Below, in pieces: positions 23,801 through 33,068 of a DNA stretch of 64,000 nt (positions are counted from its first letter, which is position 1; each line of letters begins with the position of its first letter). A program made the position numbers and the translations under genes. Source of the DNA: Laccaria trichodermophora. Taxonomy: Eukaryota; Basidiomycota; Agaricomycetes; Agaricales; Hydnangiaceae. The stretch is from contig JACTVC010000018.1 of assembly GCA_018417955.1 (NCBI GenBank), forward strand, positions 1,156,864 through 1,220,863. The letters run 5' to 3'. The notes beneath the pieces were generated by a model. That model made no database searches. It was given only the letters and a program-made list of their open reading frames with translations, and was not told where the DNA came from.

Positions 23801-26800
23801 AGAGGTACTTCTTCGTAGTTGACTCTGTTATCGGTCCGAAGCAATGGGTCCGGGATACCTGGTAGAGAAGATTGATCAGTAATTGATGGTTGAGGCGCAC
23901 CTTGTTGTAAGGAGGACATATAAGAGCGCCTATAACGGCATAACTCCACGTCAAAAACCTCGTTTCCTAAGGAACACGTTGCTACAAAGGGCGTACAAAC
24001 TTTGCGGTGCTCAAACTCGCGTCCTGTATAAGAAAAATCATCCGTAATGGAGAGAAGTGAACGCTTAACAAGAGATTTGTTTCTAGAATCTTTTTCTGAA
24101 GGGTTGAAATGTTCTTGTTTGATCTTGTGAAGTTCTGCCGCTAAAGAAGGGCTGGGGTCACCTGCACTAAGGACAGAAAGGTCATCAGCAATAGACGCGG
24201 TGCGAAAAGAAGCGTAAGGAGTTTGAGGCGTTCGCCGCATAGTCAGCAAAAGGTCTTGAAAGAAACTCTTATCTAGGCGAGTTGGTCGAAAAGCGTACAG
24301 CGACTCTGAAGATATAAAGTTCGTCAACGAAGCAGATGAAAGGGAAGGGGAGTCTAATAAAGCTGTGCCCATAAACTTATCCAAATATTCTTCTGCATCT
24401 TCATCTTCTGTATCCTCGGGAGTGCGTCTTCGCCGAGAAAGTCCATCAACGCCTGCGTGAGATTGGGCCGGGACGTGATTCATTACATAGTCGAAGAGCG
24501 CAATATACGAGATCCATCGCGTCATGGGAGCATTTGGAAGGTCCGGTTGCTTTACCATCTCGATTAAAAACTTCGCGTCGATGTCGATTCGGAAGTGGAT
24601 CCCCCAGACTCGGTGTCGAAGGTCTTTTACCGCACGAAATACTCCATAAAGTTCTAGTTTTGCCTGCGAATAGCGAGATTCAGTGTCGTTAAATGTACAA
24701 GACCCAAAAATCACCGGGTGTTTGTCCTTCTCAACCATTTGGTATAGAATCCAACCAGTACCGTTTTGACAAGAATCGACAGCGACGATAACAAGGCCAT
24801 GATCGGAAGGCCGAGGGGATGGGTCGAGATGTGTAAGAAGCTTCGCCGCATCATAATCTAGCTTGATAAGGACAGGAGCAGTAGAGACAAGATGCTTGAG
24901 TTCATTTTGAGCGGCTTCTGCTTCTTTTGAAAAAGAGAACTGTCGCTGGACTGCTATTTTGGTGAGAAGTGTCAGCGGTTTTGCGATTAAAGAGAATCCT
25001 CGTATCCATTTTCTACCAACCCCTGCCGTTCCAAGAAACGACCGAACATCGGTGACACTCGTTAACGGGCCCCAGTTCAAAATCTTGGTTACCAAACCGT
25101 GTTCGAGGTGCCAACCTTCTTTTGAAACAATCGTACCGACAATATGTAAGCGAGGGGTGGCGAGTACCAGCTTCTTTCCCGAAGCCGTGATGCCTGCTTG
25201 AATAAAGCGCGTCAGAAATCTATCAAGGGTTGTGGCATACTCGTAAACATAGCGTCTGATTCCAGGGGCAATCTCTTCGTCGTTGTAGGTTGATGTAGGC
25301 CCTTTTAATCCCACATCGTCGACAAATACATTCCCGTTCTTGGGAATCTCTTCTTGTAGCATATGAGTCGTGCAACGTTGGAACTCCGGTAATGAATTGG
25401 TAGCGCCTTGAGGCAAAACGCAAGAACGAAGGGGTCCTATCAAACAACTAAAAGTCGTAAGTGGTCGAGAGGTAATTGCTAGCTTCCGCCCATTGTATCC
25501 TGAAAACAAATCTGCAAGACCATAGATGACGTGGCCAACAAAACTTTCTGCAAAATCATCAGTTCTTGGAGGTAAGCCGGCATCACGCACCGTTACTCTG
25601 TTAAGCTCTTGAATGTCGGCCACCAGACGGATACCTCCTTTGGGCTTGGCAACAGCAAAGATTCTCGAACGATAAGATGCCGTAGAATACTCATACTTTC
25701 CTGCGGCCTTTTGCTCAAGAAGCATTTGATGGACGGTGTCTTCAATGGATTTTGGTATACGAATTGGGGCTTGAACCCATGGGACATGTTCGATCACTGG
25801 AATGTCGTAGTCAGGAAAATACTTGTCAGAGAACGTACCTCGCTCAGAGTCTTCAAAGGCTAAAGCCTGCTGTCGCGTCTGCAAAACAAAGACCAGCAAG
25901 TCAATTTCTCGAGGCTGTAGAAACCCTTTAGGTACGCTTGTAAGAATCTTCTCCAAGCGCTCAAGCGTGAGGCGGCGCGTAGGCACAAAATCCAAACGGG
26001 AAGGAGGATCTAATGGGAGTGGGGGTAGTGAGGGTATTATCACGGGAAGAAACACTTGCCCAGCTGGATCTGGCATATAAGTGGGGACTGGTCGGACTTT
26101 CTTATCAACAGTTTTGTATTTTGTTCGTGTTTGAAGGGGATTCGACTCGTAAGTAAGGGCGCGTCGAGTCCAAGGGGTAAGAAGCGGCCGAGACGTCCTA
26201 GGGGAACAATGAGCAATATTCTGTAAAAGTGAATCGTAAGCTTTCGGAGGTTCTAAGTCGGGAACAAAAGAAGGAAAATCAAAGCCATAAGTTCCCATCA
26301 ATGCATGAAGTGAGCGCCCAAGAGTCGGAACGGACGTGTCCTGGTCAAGTCCAGGCTCGGGATACGCGTCCGCCTTCATTTTCCCGCATCAACATCTTCC
26401 ACCTCCTCGATCCTGGGCATATTCATATTGAGGGTAGACGTGTTGCGAGGGGCATTTGGCGTGCAAAGAGGAATTAAGACCGATGAACTTTGATGATGGG
26501 AGCAGCCGAACTTGTCCCCGTCGCCGTCTTGCCAGATCCGCATGTTCATGGAACCCTGGCGCGTGTATTGAATTGAGGCCGAATACCATTGAAGCCATGG
26601 TTGTCCAAGTATTATTTCTTGCTTGCCGGTGCCCTCTCGACTAACGAAAATGTGATGGTCAAATCGCTTTCCAGAAATCATGATTTCAGCATCGCGGACG
26701 CAACCACCGAGAGGAACAGGTCGCCTGTTAATCCCTTTCAGTGACCAACGCGTGCCGTCCAGGTCGATTGCGAGACCCGTCCTATCGTAAAATTCTTTAG

Positions 26801-29800
26801 CCATCAAGTTCAACTCGGATCCTGTGTCAATCATAAAGATCACGTCCTTTCCTGCGAATTTACCCTTGAAACGTCCGGTAACCATCGCGAAAAGTGGCTG
26901 CGGAGTAGGGTGAATCTTGACCGCAGAAGCGTAGCGTATCATAATTTCTTCTTTTGATTCGGAAGACTCATTGAACTCCAGACCTACGCGCGACTCGACA
27001 AAAGTTGAATTAGCAAATGATTCAGCCGCAGGAAGAGAACGGTAAAAATCCTCATCATCAGATTCATAACCACCAGCCAAATCTGTAGAAGAAAGTTCTT
27101 CCTCGGCCCATTCGGCTTCTTCAAGTACTTCAACGACATTCGCCACTACAGGTTTTGAAGTGTATTCTCGGCGCGTCTTTGTCATGTTGCTGACGGACTT
27201 CTGCAGGAAAGCAGAAATTGCAAGGAGTTCGCCTAATTCCAGCTGGACTATCGTCTTGTTGACCTTATCGCGAACAATCCTATCCAAATCGTACATTTCT
27301 TGAATGTCGGATGTAAAATGATAGGCTGGACTTGACTTAGCTTTGGTGGTTGCTTCTTTCATTTCAACGTCCTTGGTCTTCGCAGTCGTCGCACGACGAT
27401 TTTTGAACGCGTCTTCGGTATTGGCCGCAGGAGGTCTTAAATTGAAGGCTTGAGGCGTGGATTGAACTGGTGCTATTGCAGGCCTTAAGTTATTGAGCGT
27501 AGGAATGGGCGGCTTAGTTTGATTATCTCTAGGCTTGGGAATGGACTTAGCTTCGGGTTCTCGTCTCTCTGGACGTTTGATTGGATCGAAACGCGCTTCC
27601 TTGTCCTTTTGGGATCGAGTCACGGCTAGAGCTGAAGAAGGGGGCGCACGCCATTCGGGTATTACCGAGGAGGGCGACGCATTGTACACGTCCGAAGAAA
27701 GGACTTCTTCACCATCAAATAACAGACCCGCGTAATTGGCCATATGGGGAGGTAGGTCTCTTGAAACCTCCCAGGCCTTACCTTTTAAATGGCTCGAAGC
27801 AGCATGCTGTTCTCGCAAGACCTTGGCAACTCCCCCATCGCTTCCGAAGGCCCGAGGGAGTTCAGATCCGTCTGCGCGTGCTAATCTGCCAACAGGGGTG
27901 TAAGCTACGAGTCCTTCATTGATACACACCTTGACCTCTGGACAATACTGAAGCCCAAGTCGGTGGCCTGTCGAGTCGCAGAAGAAACATCTTGCTTCCC
28001 TGCTAGTCTGCGTAGAGTTTTGGTTAGCGTTTGACGTTTTGTTGACAGAACGCAAAATCTCAGCGTGAGCAAGCCTCAATTCCTCCATCTGTTTCGCAAG
28101 CTGATCCACCGAGCTGAGATTGACTGGTTCGACTATAGGTGCAGCTGGGACCGTCTTCTCGAATGTTACCTTTTTCGACGGCTTCTTCTTCTTTTTCTTC
28201 GTTAGAACTACCTTGTCGATGTCCTCGTCCGAATCGCTAGAACTCGAGTCGGAATCGGAATCCAGGTCCACGCCAACATAGACAGTTTTCGCGTCCAAGT
28301 CTTCTTCATCAAATTCCGCTCGTAAAAGTCCGAGTAGCATTTCAGTCGTGGGCGGCGAAGATGTCTTGAGGTTGGCAGCTGGTATGCGTTTCTTTATACG
28401 CGCGCGTAAAGATGTTGGTATTCCCCTATAAAAACAAAGATTCACATCGTTAGCGAGCATCTTAAGAGGTGTCAAATCTGAAGATAAGGCTGTAAAATCC
28501 CGGTAATACTTATCCACGTCCTTTCGAGAAGTAATACTTCCTGATTCTCCACGTTTTGAACACCAATGGCGCAAGCGATCAGGAGAATTGGGAGGTACAG
28601 AGTCGTTCGAGCCATAAAGGTCGGTCAAATACACTCTTGTTGCTACCCAGTCATCCTTGGACAGGTGCGGAGACGCTCCTATGACCAATCGAACCTTTGA
28701 GTGACAATATCTGAGAACGTAACCGGGAAGAAGAGAATGCGAAACTCGAGCACTATCAGCATGTTGCTCAAGCGCATCTAAAAAATCAGAAATATTCTTT
28801 CCCTTGAATTTGGGAGCACCAGGCGTGCCAGGAGTAGGCATGGGAACGCCTAAAGTTGCATTTAGGCTCGTATCAGAAGAAGACGAATTGATAGAGTCAG
28901 CAGAAGCGAGAGGAAGAATGGGATCAGGACCCATAATAAAAGGTCGTAGGGAGAAAATTTAAAAATGAAAGGGGGATTTCGTGAAAAACTTAGCGTGTAT
29001 GCGAATGAATAACCAGTCCAAAAGCTTCGGGAACCAGTCGTTGGAACAGAAGCAGACTTTTCGGATGGAAGCAAAGTTGGGAGATCGTGTACAGAACGAT
29101 CGAATCGGAAGATTTGCGAATCAGGAGATTAATCGTTGATTGTATGCGCCTAAAAACCAAGTTTTCAGCGCAAGATCGTTGAAGGGCCACGTACCGTATA
29201 AGTATATGATGCCCAAAGAGAACGTAGTGCGGGATACCAGTCCCCTGTCTCGGTCACCACTGTAGAAGAACAAAAGTTCAGTACGGGGGACAGAGAACCG
29301 GTCGACTACCTTGTAAACACGAAAGAAAGAAAGAAGAAGAGATGGAAGGGACAAAGGGACGGCCTAAAGTAGTACTTAGCGTAGTCAACGACTTTAAAAG
29401 CTTAATCGGTGGCGTGAGTTCTTGTGTGCGCTTGGAGAATGTGGCGTGAGTTTGTCAACGCGCTTGATGCGTCTGTCTTGAGGAATGTCACGCCTTGGTG
29501 CGCGACGACTTAGAAAATGACGGAGGGTGTTTGGAGGAGAGGAGGAGTGGATTCAAAAGGGTCCAACGTCGAAACTAACTGTGAGAGGTAAAAAGTGGGG
29601 GAAAAGAAAAAGGATGCTCCATTCGATAGGTGGGAGGTCACCTTAAATACACATAAAGAATCACAAGGCATCTGCACGTTCTCGCGTGCTGCCTGTCCAA
29701 GAATCAATCTAAAATAGAAAAAAAGGAACTACAAGAACATATCAACATGAAAAAGGAAAAATGCGAACAAAAATAACTATGACGCCTCTCGTCGGATTCC

Positions 29801-31914
29801 TCTGCCAAAACCTTGAGCTGGGAATTGCTCGGGGAACCGTACGATGCTGGTAGGTCTATTTGCGTGCGCGCTGCCGCCCTCAGTGCGGACGTCCCAGTCA
29901 TCGATGGCTCGACCCTACCGTCCAGCTCTCGATCAGGGCTTTGGTCTCGTAGAAAAGCGTCGTAAGTAATAAACAGTAAAAATATAAAAAATGAAAATAA
30001 AGACTATGCGTACGAAAAGAAACTTGCAAAGCCACGCCCTTCAAGCAACTCCAAGAGAAGATGATCGAACGAGTAACCGGCGATGACGTCGCCCGAAGAA
30101 GGCATGTGTTGTAAGAAGCCGGAATGCGCTATTTCAGACATTCATCGACGCTTGCTAAAATCTAAAAAAAGAAAAAGAAACTAAAATCAAATAAAAAGAA
30201 TCATAAAAATCAAAATGCAAATAAAATTAAAAATAACGGGGAGTGCCATGAATGGAACATCTGGCACTTCCACAGTGGTAAGAAGGTGCACATTTCCAAG
30301 CAACCCGCTCATATCCGTACGAATGTGCATAATATTCACAGGGTGCAGGTATGTCCCTACTGATCAAATATCAGGTATGATCCAAACGCATGTCCGCCTT
30401 CTAGAGCTGACTTGCTTTAGGACATGCAATGCGTAGAAAACTGCGACGATCCCGAACCACACAATCATGTTGCGTACGAACAACCTGTTTGGCAGACCCT
30501 GATCATGTTCGGTGAGTTTGCCTCACGATGTTCGTTTGTCATGATCCGTCTCCGCGACTTATCACCGTCATAGTGGGAGAGGCACTGTGTAAGTCCATTG
30601 ACTGTTAACGTTGATTCCATCGGTAAAATATTTACTTCCATAGGCCTTCTGCCAGTACTTTACACGCGATATCTTCTCCCCGGATCCGTGAAGCTTCCTC
30701 TTGATGAAGAAGACCATCGCATCAAACGTGCGCGTGAGAAGGAACCCTTTACGGGGTGGACACCTCTTTTGTTTTGGATTCCTGCCATTTTTGATATTTT
30801 CGGAGCAACTGTTCGTAAATGTCAAAACCCTCATACAAACAACACTAAATCGGTCATCCATTAGTTGATGAATGTTGGCCTTTTGTACACTCCCGTGTCA
30901 ATTTTCCAAATGACGCGTGGAGGTGTGGTTTCTTTCGTTGGAATTTTTAGTGTGGCGTTTCTTCGTCGGCGTTTAGAACTCTACCAGTAAGTTTCTAAAA
31001 TTTGGGCCTTACCCCAAACTAAATCATCATTCAGATGGATTTCACTTTGCCTTGTTGTTTTTGGTGTAACCATCGTGGGCCTCAGTGGTCGCCTTGTAGA
31101 GTTACGGACTGACAAGCAGGACTCACAAGGGGGTACGGATACAGTCAGCGTCCTCATCGGTAACCCACCGTCTCTCATGGATCCATCTGGCCAACTGATT
31201 TATCTTACTTCAGGCATCTGTTTAACCTTGTCCGCGCAAATATTGTACGTCGTATGATCATCTCTCTATATCTCCTCCGAAGTCGCCTCAGCGTAGCAAT
31301 TCAATTCATAATCGAGGAAAAGATTATGTCTCAATACGACGTTGAGCCCATGCTCGCCGTTGGTCTCGAGGGCACATTCGGAGTCATCACGGTTCTCGCG
31401 ACCATGGCTTTACTCGCCATTCCCTCCATTTCATCTCATTCAGTGTACTTCGACATCTCTCGGGGATGGCACCAGCTCATCGACAACCCCGTCATTCTTT
31501 CGTCCGCCGTGGCTATTGCCGTCAGCGTATCGGTATTCGACGTGTGCGGGGTGGGGATAACGCATCGCGTCAGCGCGACTGTTCGCACCCTTACGGACTC
31601 GTGTAGGACCTCAGTTATTTGGATATTGAGTTTGGGACTTGGTTGGGAGGTTTTGGTGTGGCCTGTTTCGATGTTGCAGGTGCTTGGGTTCGGGATTTTG
31701 GTGTAGGTTTTCACGTTTTGTTCGCGGCAGGTCTAAAACATTGATTTTGAATTTTGATTGCAGATATGGAACAGTATGTTTTTTCTACCTGCCGACGCCT
31801 GCGATGCTTTTATCTATGATGTTACAGCTGCTCTACAATGGCCTCGTTGCTATTCCATCGCCCTTACAGCCACGGAAGTCAATCGTGTTGGATGTGGATC
31901 AGCTTGAGGGATGA
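14863..31914 (+). CDS. SLC35F6-type transporter (copy 2), split by a retrotransposon
   Basis: Paralogue of the gene at 3447-5080. Exon 1 is 14863-14913 (17 codons, VPFLIAGMLSV). The remaining exons are 30342-30374, 30421-30511, 30574-30588, 30644-30810, 30865-30986, 31035-31159, 31214-31244, 31292-31702 and 31764-31914. Joined they give one open frame of 398 residues with no stop or frameshift. Exon lengths match copy 1 except exon 5 and the last. A 15.36 kb gypsy element lies between exon 1 and the rest; the target duplication GTGG is exactly the exon 1/intron 1 junction. After insertion exon 1 is followed by GTGTAG, so a GT donor still exists, and the original donor GTAAGA now sits after the right LTR. 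Whether the giant intron is spliced cannot be told from sequence. Confidence 0.8.
14911..14914. repeat. Target-site duplication of the gypsy element (left copy)
   Basis: GTGG directly precedes the left LTR, and the same GTGG follows the right LTR at 30275-30278. Four bases is one short of the usual Ty3/gypsy duplication; counting GTGGT with an LTR starting one base later would give five. Confidence 0.65.
14915..15928 (-). repeat. 3' LTR of the gypsy element (left in window)
   Basis: 1014 bp, TGTAGAAG...CTTCCACA on the plus strand, giving an imperfect 8-bp terminal inverted repeat. Same length as the right LTR and matching in every stretch I compared. The short frames inside are mirrored in the other LTR and are not genes. 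Confidence 0.92.
16010..17433 (-). CDS. Integrase part of gypsy pol, cut off from RT by the nested insertion
   Basis: Continuation of pol on the far side of the nested element. It starts in RFFWPN with the CC half (CNICQ) of the HHCC zinc-binding region; the two His lie in the fragment at 23496-26379. The catalytic D,D,E residues are in DLDTVHM, LVDGGSEF and GHAERSHQ. A C-terminal domain with GALRWTGPYIVHRQL resembles the chromatin-binding tail of gypsy integrases. It ends about 80 bp before the LTR. The ATG at 17446 lies inside the inserted element and is fortuitous. Removing the insert and one copy of its target duplication would bring both halves into the same frame. Confidence 0.9.
17426..17433. 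repeat. 8-bp target duplication of the nested fold-back element
   Basis: GGTCTTGT at 17426-17433 recurs at 23488-23495 on the other side of the insertion. Both copies lie in the integrase coding sequence, and collapsing them restores a continuous frame, which defines the insertion precisely. If the element ends in ...CCCTG, the duplication would be the 7-mer GTCTTGT. Confidence 0.85.
17434..17690. repeat. Left terminal and subterminal block with GGGCCC palindromes
   Basis: Contains the left inverted end and several TTGGGCCCAAT-like 10-12-mers (near 17507, 17550, 17600 and 17617), palindromes absent from the rest of the element's interior. Their clustering near both ends is what transposase-binding subterminal repeats look like. 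Confidence 0.6.
17710..17943 (-). pseudogene. Coding remnant in left arm of the fold-back element
   Basis: Minus-strand frame reading DVVLPDVGRLTNPLEYARIA, RVLHREYEEGLRA, then one TGA, then DALLEAMAHIEDQLRQLD and KEEELRIKARIEKAEKSVS with a natural-looking TAG at 17710-17712. Composition is protein-like with a charged coiled-coil C-terminus. It looks like the 3' end of a real gene, either captured or left from an autonomous ancestor. I do not recognise the family. Confidence 0.5.
17975..20110. repeat. Left array of 90-bp tandem repeats
   Basis: TGCACTCAA recurs at 18061, 18151, 18241, 18331, 18421 and 18511, exactly 90 bp apart, and onward with a few indels; roughly 22-23 units. Each unit holds CCGAAGATTT, CGGCTGGTAGTGCCG (a small hairpin), GAAATATTGTGTTG and GAATATGTGCACTCAA. 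Because 90 is divisible by three, long frames stay open in several phases; these are not genes. Unit variants differ at the ACACATGTTAAA versus ATAGATATTAAA segment and alternate. Confidence 0.93.
20111..21124. repeat. Central inverted spacer of the fold-back element
   Basis: An imperfect inverted repeat centred near 20590. Left: four spaced GGAACATTGTTTGACC-like motifs, then CCACCATCATCATTGG, a CAGTCAAGGTTATACATAACC segment and CTTACCCCCC-type sequence. Right: the inverted equivalents, including TCAAACAATGTTCC repeats and CAGGTTATGTACAACC. The divergence shows the arms are old relative to the LTR pair. No coding frame. Confidence 0.7.
21125..22862. repeat. Right array of 90-bp tandem repeats, inverted to the left array
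   Basis: Reverse-complement orientation of the same 90-bp unit, about 19 copies in strict 90-bp register (TGCACATA at 21291, 21381, 21471 and onward). Unit types alternate, and a 360-bp higher-order block (four units) repeats, for example from 21841 and again from 22201, showing recent unequal exchange. Long open frames such as 21213-21569 are by-products of the period. Confidence 0.93.
22866..23161 (+). other. Possible coding remnant in right arm of the fold-back element
   Basis: After the last 90-bp unit the plus-strand frame continues with CLMLSMHPGWLSYVRLLSL, NEFKQLTGFQADMEILIYG, CYRRYLQYVSHFVPEV and a stop at about 23159. The composition is protein-like and unlike the repeats. It is not the inverse of the left-arm remnant, so the arms differ here. 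Family not recognised; could be chance. Confidence 0.35.
23162..23487. repeat. Right terminal and subterminal block with GGGCCC palindromes
   Basis: Holds at least six ATTGGGCCCAA-like motifs (near 23165, 23210, 23252, 23263, 23363 and 23400) and the right inverted end. Together with the left block it gives about ten copies within roughly 330 bp of the ends. Confidence 0.6.
23496..26379 (-). CDS. Gypsy pol: reverse transcriptase, RNase H and first half of integrase zinc finger
   Basis: ATG at 26379 overlaps the gag stop (ATGA) in the -1 frame. RT covers roughly residues 230-480: YSTASYRSRIFAVAKPKGGIR, LPQGATNS and the catalytic FVDDVG (a Y-to-F variant of YxDD). An RNase H domain follows, with VAVDSCQNGTGW, KLELYGVFRAV and DGLSRR. 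The fragment ends with the His pair of the integrase HHCC region (AHNDVGHRG). Native coding stops at the insertion site; the open frame runs a further 11 codons into the fold-back element to 23455. The remaining integrase is at 16010-17433. Confidence 0.92.
26376..28934 (-). CDS. Gypsy gag with C-terminal aspartic protease
   Basis: 852-residue frame. The N-terminal part holds the capsid-like region (FLDALEQHADSARV, then YYRDFTAL and MLANDVNLCFYRGIP). A serine/acid stretch (DSDSDSSSSDSDED) and a lysine run follow, then a CFFCDSTGHRLGLQYC zinc knuckle close to CX2CX3GHX6C. The retroviral-type protease is near residues 690-820 with catalytic MIDTGSEL and ILGQPWL. It ends with GGGAAAATGA, so protease is made with Gag and only pol depends on recoding. 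Confidence 0.9.
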   Translation of the reverse strand: MGPDPILPLASADSINSSSSDTSLNATLGVPMPTPGTPGAPKFKGKNISDFLDALEQHADSARVSHSLLPGYVLRYCHSKVRLVIGASPHLSKDDWVATRVYLTDLYGSNDSVPPNSPDRLRHWCSKRGESGSITSRKDVDKYYRDFTALSSDLTPLKMLANDVNLCFYRGIPTSLRARIKKRIPAANLKTSSPPTTEMLLGLLRAEFDEEDLDAKTVYVGVDLDSDSDSSSSDSDEDIDKVVLTKKKKKKPSKKVTFEKTVPAAPIVEPVNLSSVDQLAKQMEELRLAHAEILRSVNKTSNANQNSTQTSREARCFFCDSTGHRLGLQYCPEVKVCINEGLVAYTPVGRLARADGSELPRAFGSDGGVAKVLREQHAASSHLKGKAWEVSRDLPPHMANYAGLLFDGEEVLSSDVYNASPSSVIPEWRAPPSSALAVTRSQKDKEARFDPIKRPERREPEAKSIPKPRDNQTKPPIPTLNNLRPAIAPVQSTPQAFNLRPPAANTEDAFKNRRATTAKTKDVEMKEATTKAKSSPAYHFTSDIQEMYDLDRIVRDKVNKTIVQLELGELLAISAFLQKSVSNMTKTRREYTSKPVVANVVEVLEEAEWAEEELSSTDLAGGYESDDEDFYRSLPAAESFANSTFVESRVGLEFNESSESKEEIMIRYASAVKIHPTPQPLFAMVTGRFKGKFAGKDVIFMIDTGSELNLMAKEFYDRTGLAIDLDGTRWSLKGINRRPVPLGGCVRDAEIMISGKRFDHHIFVSREGTGKQEIILGQPWLQWYSASIQYTRQGSMNMRIWQDGDGDKFGCSHHQSSSVLIPLCTPNAPRNTSTLNMNMPRIEEVEDVDAGK
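26379..26385 (-). promoter_or_regulatory. Putative -1 ribosomal frameshift heptamer GGGAAAA
   Basis: On the coding strand the gag end reads GCG GGA AAA TGA. G GGA AAA fits the X XXY YYZ slippery rule in the gag frame, and slipping back one base enters the pol frame at its ATG. Reinitiation at the overlapping ATGA is the alternative. No downstream structure was modelled. Confidence 0.6.
29243..29260 (-). other. Candidate primer-binding site of the gypsy element
   Basis: Immediately inside the 5' LTR the minus strand reads G TGGTGACCGAGACAGGG, that is, TGG one base after the LTR, the usual form of a site complementary to a tRNA CCA end. The priming tRNA was not identified. Confidence 0.45.
29261..30274 (-). 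repeat. 5' LTR of the gypsy element (right in window)
   Basis: 1014 bp, matching the left LTR by eye throughout the compared stretches. It should contain the element promoter reading leftward. It is followed at 30275 by the GTGG duplication and the original intron 1 of the transporter gene. Confidence 0.92.
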
Positions 31915-32041
31915 TCGATGAAGGAATGAACCACATTCAAGTTGTGGAATTACTCGGCCTAACGCTAACCCAAGTTTGATATGCCTACCACACCAAAAAT
32001 CGTAATCAGAGCGCTTCATAGCCAATTTAAATTCAACGACT

Positions 32042-32401
32042 CTACACTGTAATGACCTGTACGTCCAACAGTAACATTTCCAAAACTTCAGGTTGGTTCC
32101 TGGCCATCCACTGGACCACACACAAAATTATGGTCTCTTCAACCAGAGCCATCAAGACCGTCCCATCTTGTATCTCTACCCCCAGCTTTGAAAACAAAAT
32201 CTTCATAACACAGTAAAATTTATCAGAGTCCTCCTTTGAGAGTATTTCCACCAGATTCGCTTCTGGATGCGCCTTATGACTTTTTGGGGGTGCGCGCAGC
32301 ATGCTAGTCCACCGCTCCACAATAGTTCCTGTCAATTTGCGAATTTCAACGGCCATGGGATGTGATAAGGGCAAGGGGGGAGCGGGATTTGAATCTGCCA
32401 T
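32042..32401 (-). CDS. Small hypothetical protein
   Basis: Single ATG-led frame of 119 residues ending just beyond the transporter's 3' end. The sequence is protein-like, with two hydrophobic helices (VMKILFSKLGVEI, LVEETIILCVVQWMA), but no family was recognised. The start lies next to the direct repeat at 32409, so the upstream part of a longer gene could have been displaced by that insertion. Confidence 0.35.
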   Translation of the reverse strand: MADSNPAPPLPLSHPMAVEIRKLTGTIVERWTSMLRAPPKSHKAHPEANLVEILSKEDSDKFYCVMKILFSKLGVEIQDGTVLMALVEETIILCVVQWMARNQPEVLEMLLLDVQVITV

Positions 32402-32408
32402 ATGGGGT

Positions 32409-33029
32409 TGGTTAGTTAGTCCAGCCGGCTGGCTGTTAATTTTTTTTTATTTGAAGTACCAATTTCAGGTAATTCATGGGCCAGATGAGCTCTGGTGCAT
32501 CTCTGAGGTGTTTCGCAAGCTGTCCTCACTTACAAGGGGAATATTTCCCAGGGTCGCAAGCTGTCCTCACTTACAAGTGGGATATTTCTCAGAATGACCC
32601 TGCCACTGGCAGAACCAGTAAGTATGTGCCATTTACACTTAGGATGATAATCCCTTTCAAAAAACCTAGTATATGATAAGGATTGCAGACAATATTCAAA
32701 CATCTGCATTGTGATTGTGGTAAGAGCATAGATGCAGTTAAGGTGGAGGACAAAAGTGGAGTACTCAGTAATTACCTGTGGGCGAAAAAGTTGTGAGACA
32801 TCATGGGCATGCAGTACCTTTTGTGCATTGGACTGGATTGTGGTATCAATGAGTAGGTTTGTGACCCATGTAATAAGAGCATGGAGAAAAGCAGAGGAAG
32901 GGGCAGCAAAGGATAAGATGGCAGCTGACAAGGCTGACATGCCCAAATGACACCCAAAACATGTTACCTATTTATAGATTTTACCTATATATGGAAGGTT
33001 GTTCACACGCCTGGTTAGTTAGTCCAGCC
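32409..33029. mobile_element. 585-bp insertion between 18-bp direct repeats
   Basis: TGGTTAGTTAGTCCAGCC occurs at 32409-32426 and 33012-33029. The enclosed segment has a T9 run near its left end (an A-tail on the minus strand), a local duplication of CGCAAGCTGTCCTCACTTAC, and minus-strand frames with protein-like stretches. This suits a LINE-mobilised retroposed segment with an 18-bp target duplication, but recombination between repeats could produce the same picture. Confidence 0.45.
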
Positions 33030-33068
33030 ATACTGGCCTTACGAAAAAAATCAACATGATATATTAAA

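Larger units (their letters stand above)
14915..30274 (-). mobile_element. Ty3/gypsy LTR retrotransposon with a nested 6-kb insertion
   Basis: Bounded by two LTRs of equal length (1014 bp) starting TG and ending CA, with no difference found in the stretches compared, so the insertion is recent. Coding direction is minus: gag with an aspartic protease, then pol in order RT, RNase H, integrase, which is the Ty3/gypsy order. Without the nested element (17434-23487) it would be about 9.3 kb. Pol is interrupted by that element, so this copy is not autonomous as it stands. Apart from the insertion the reading frames look intact. Confidence 0.93.

Noticed and set aside
14915..30274. Single unusually large 15-kb retrotransposon
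   Set aside because: The excess length is the separate 6-kb fold-back insertion with its own target duplication.
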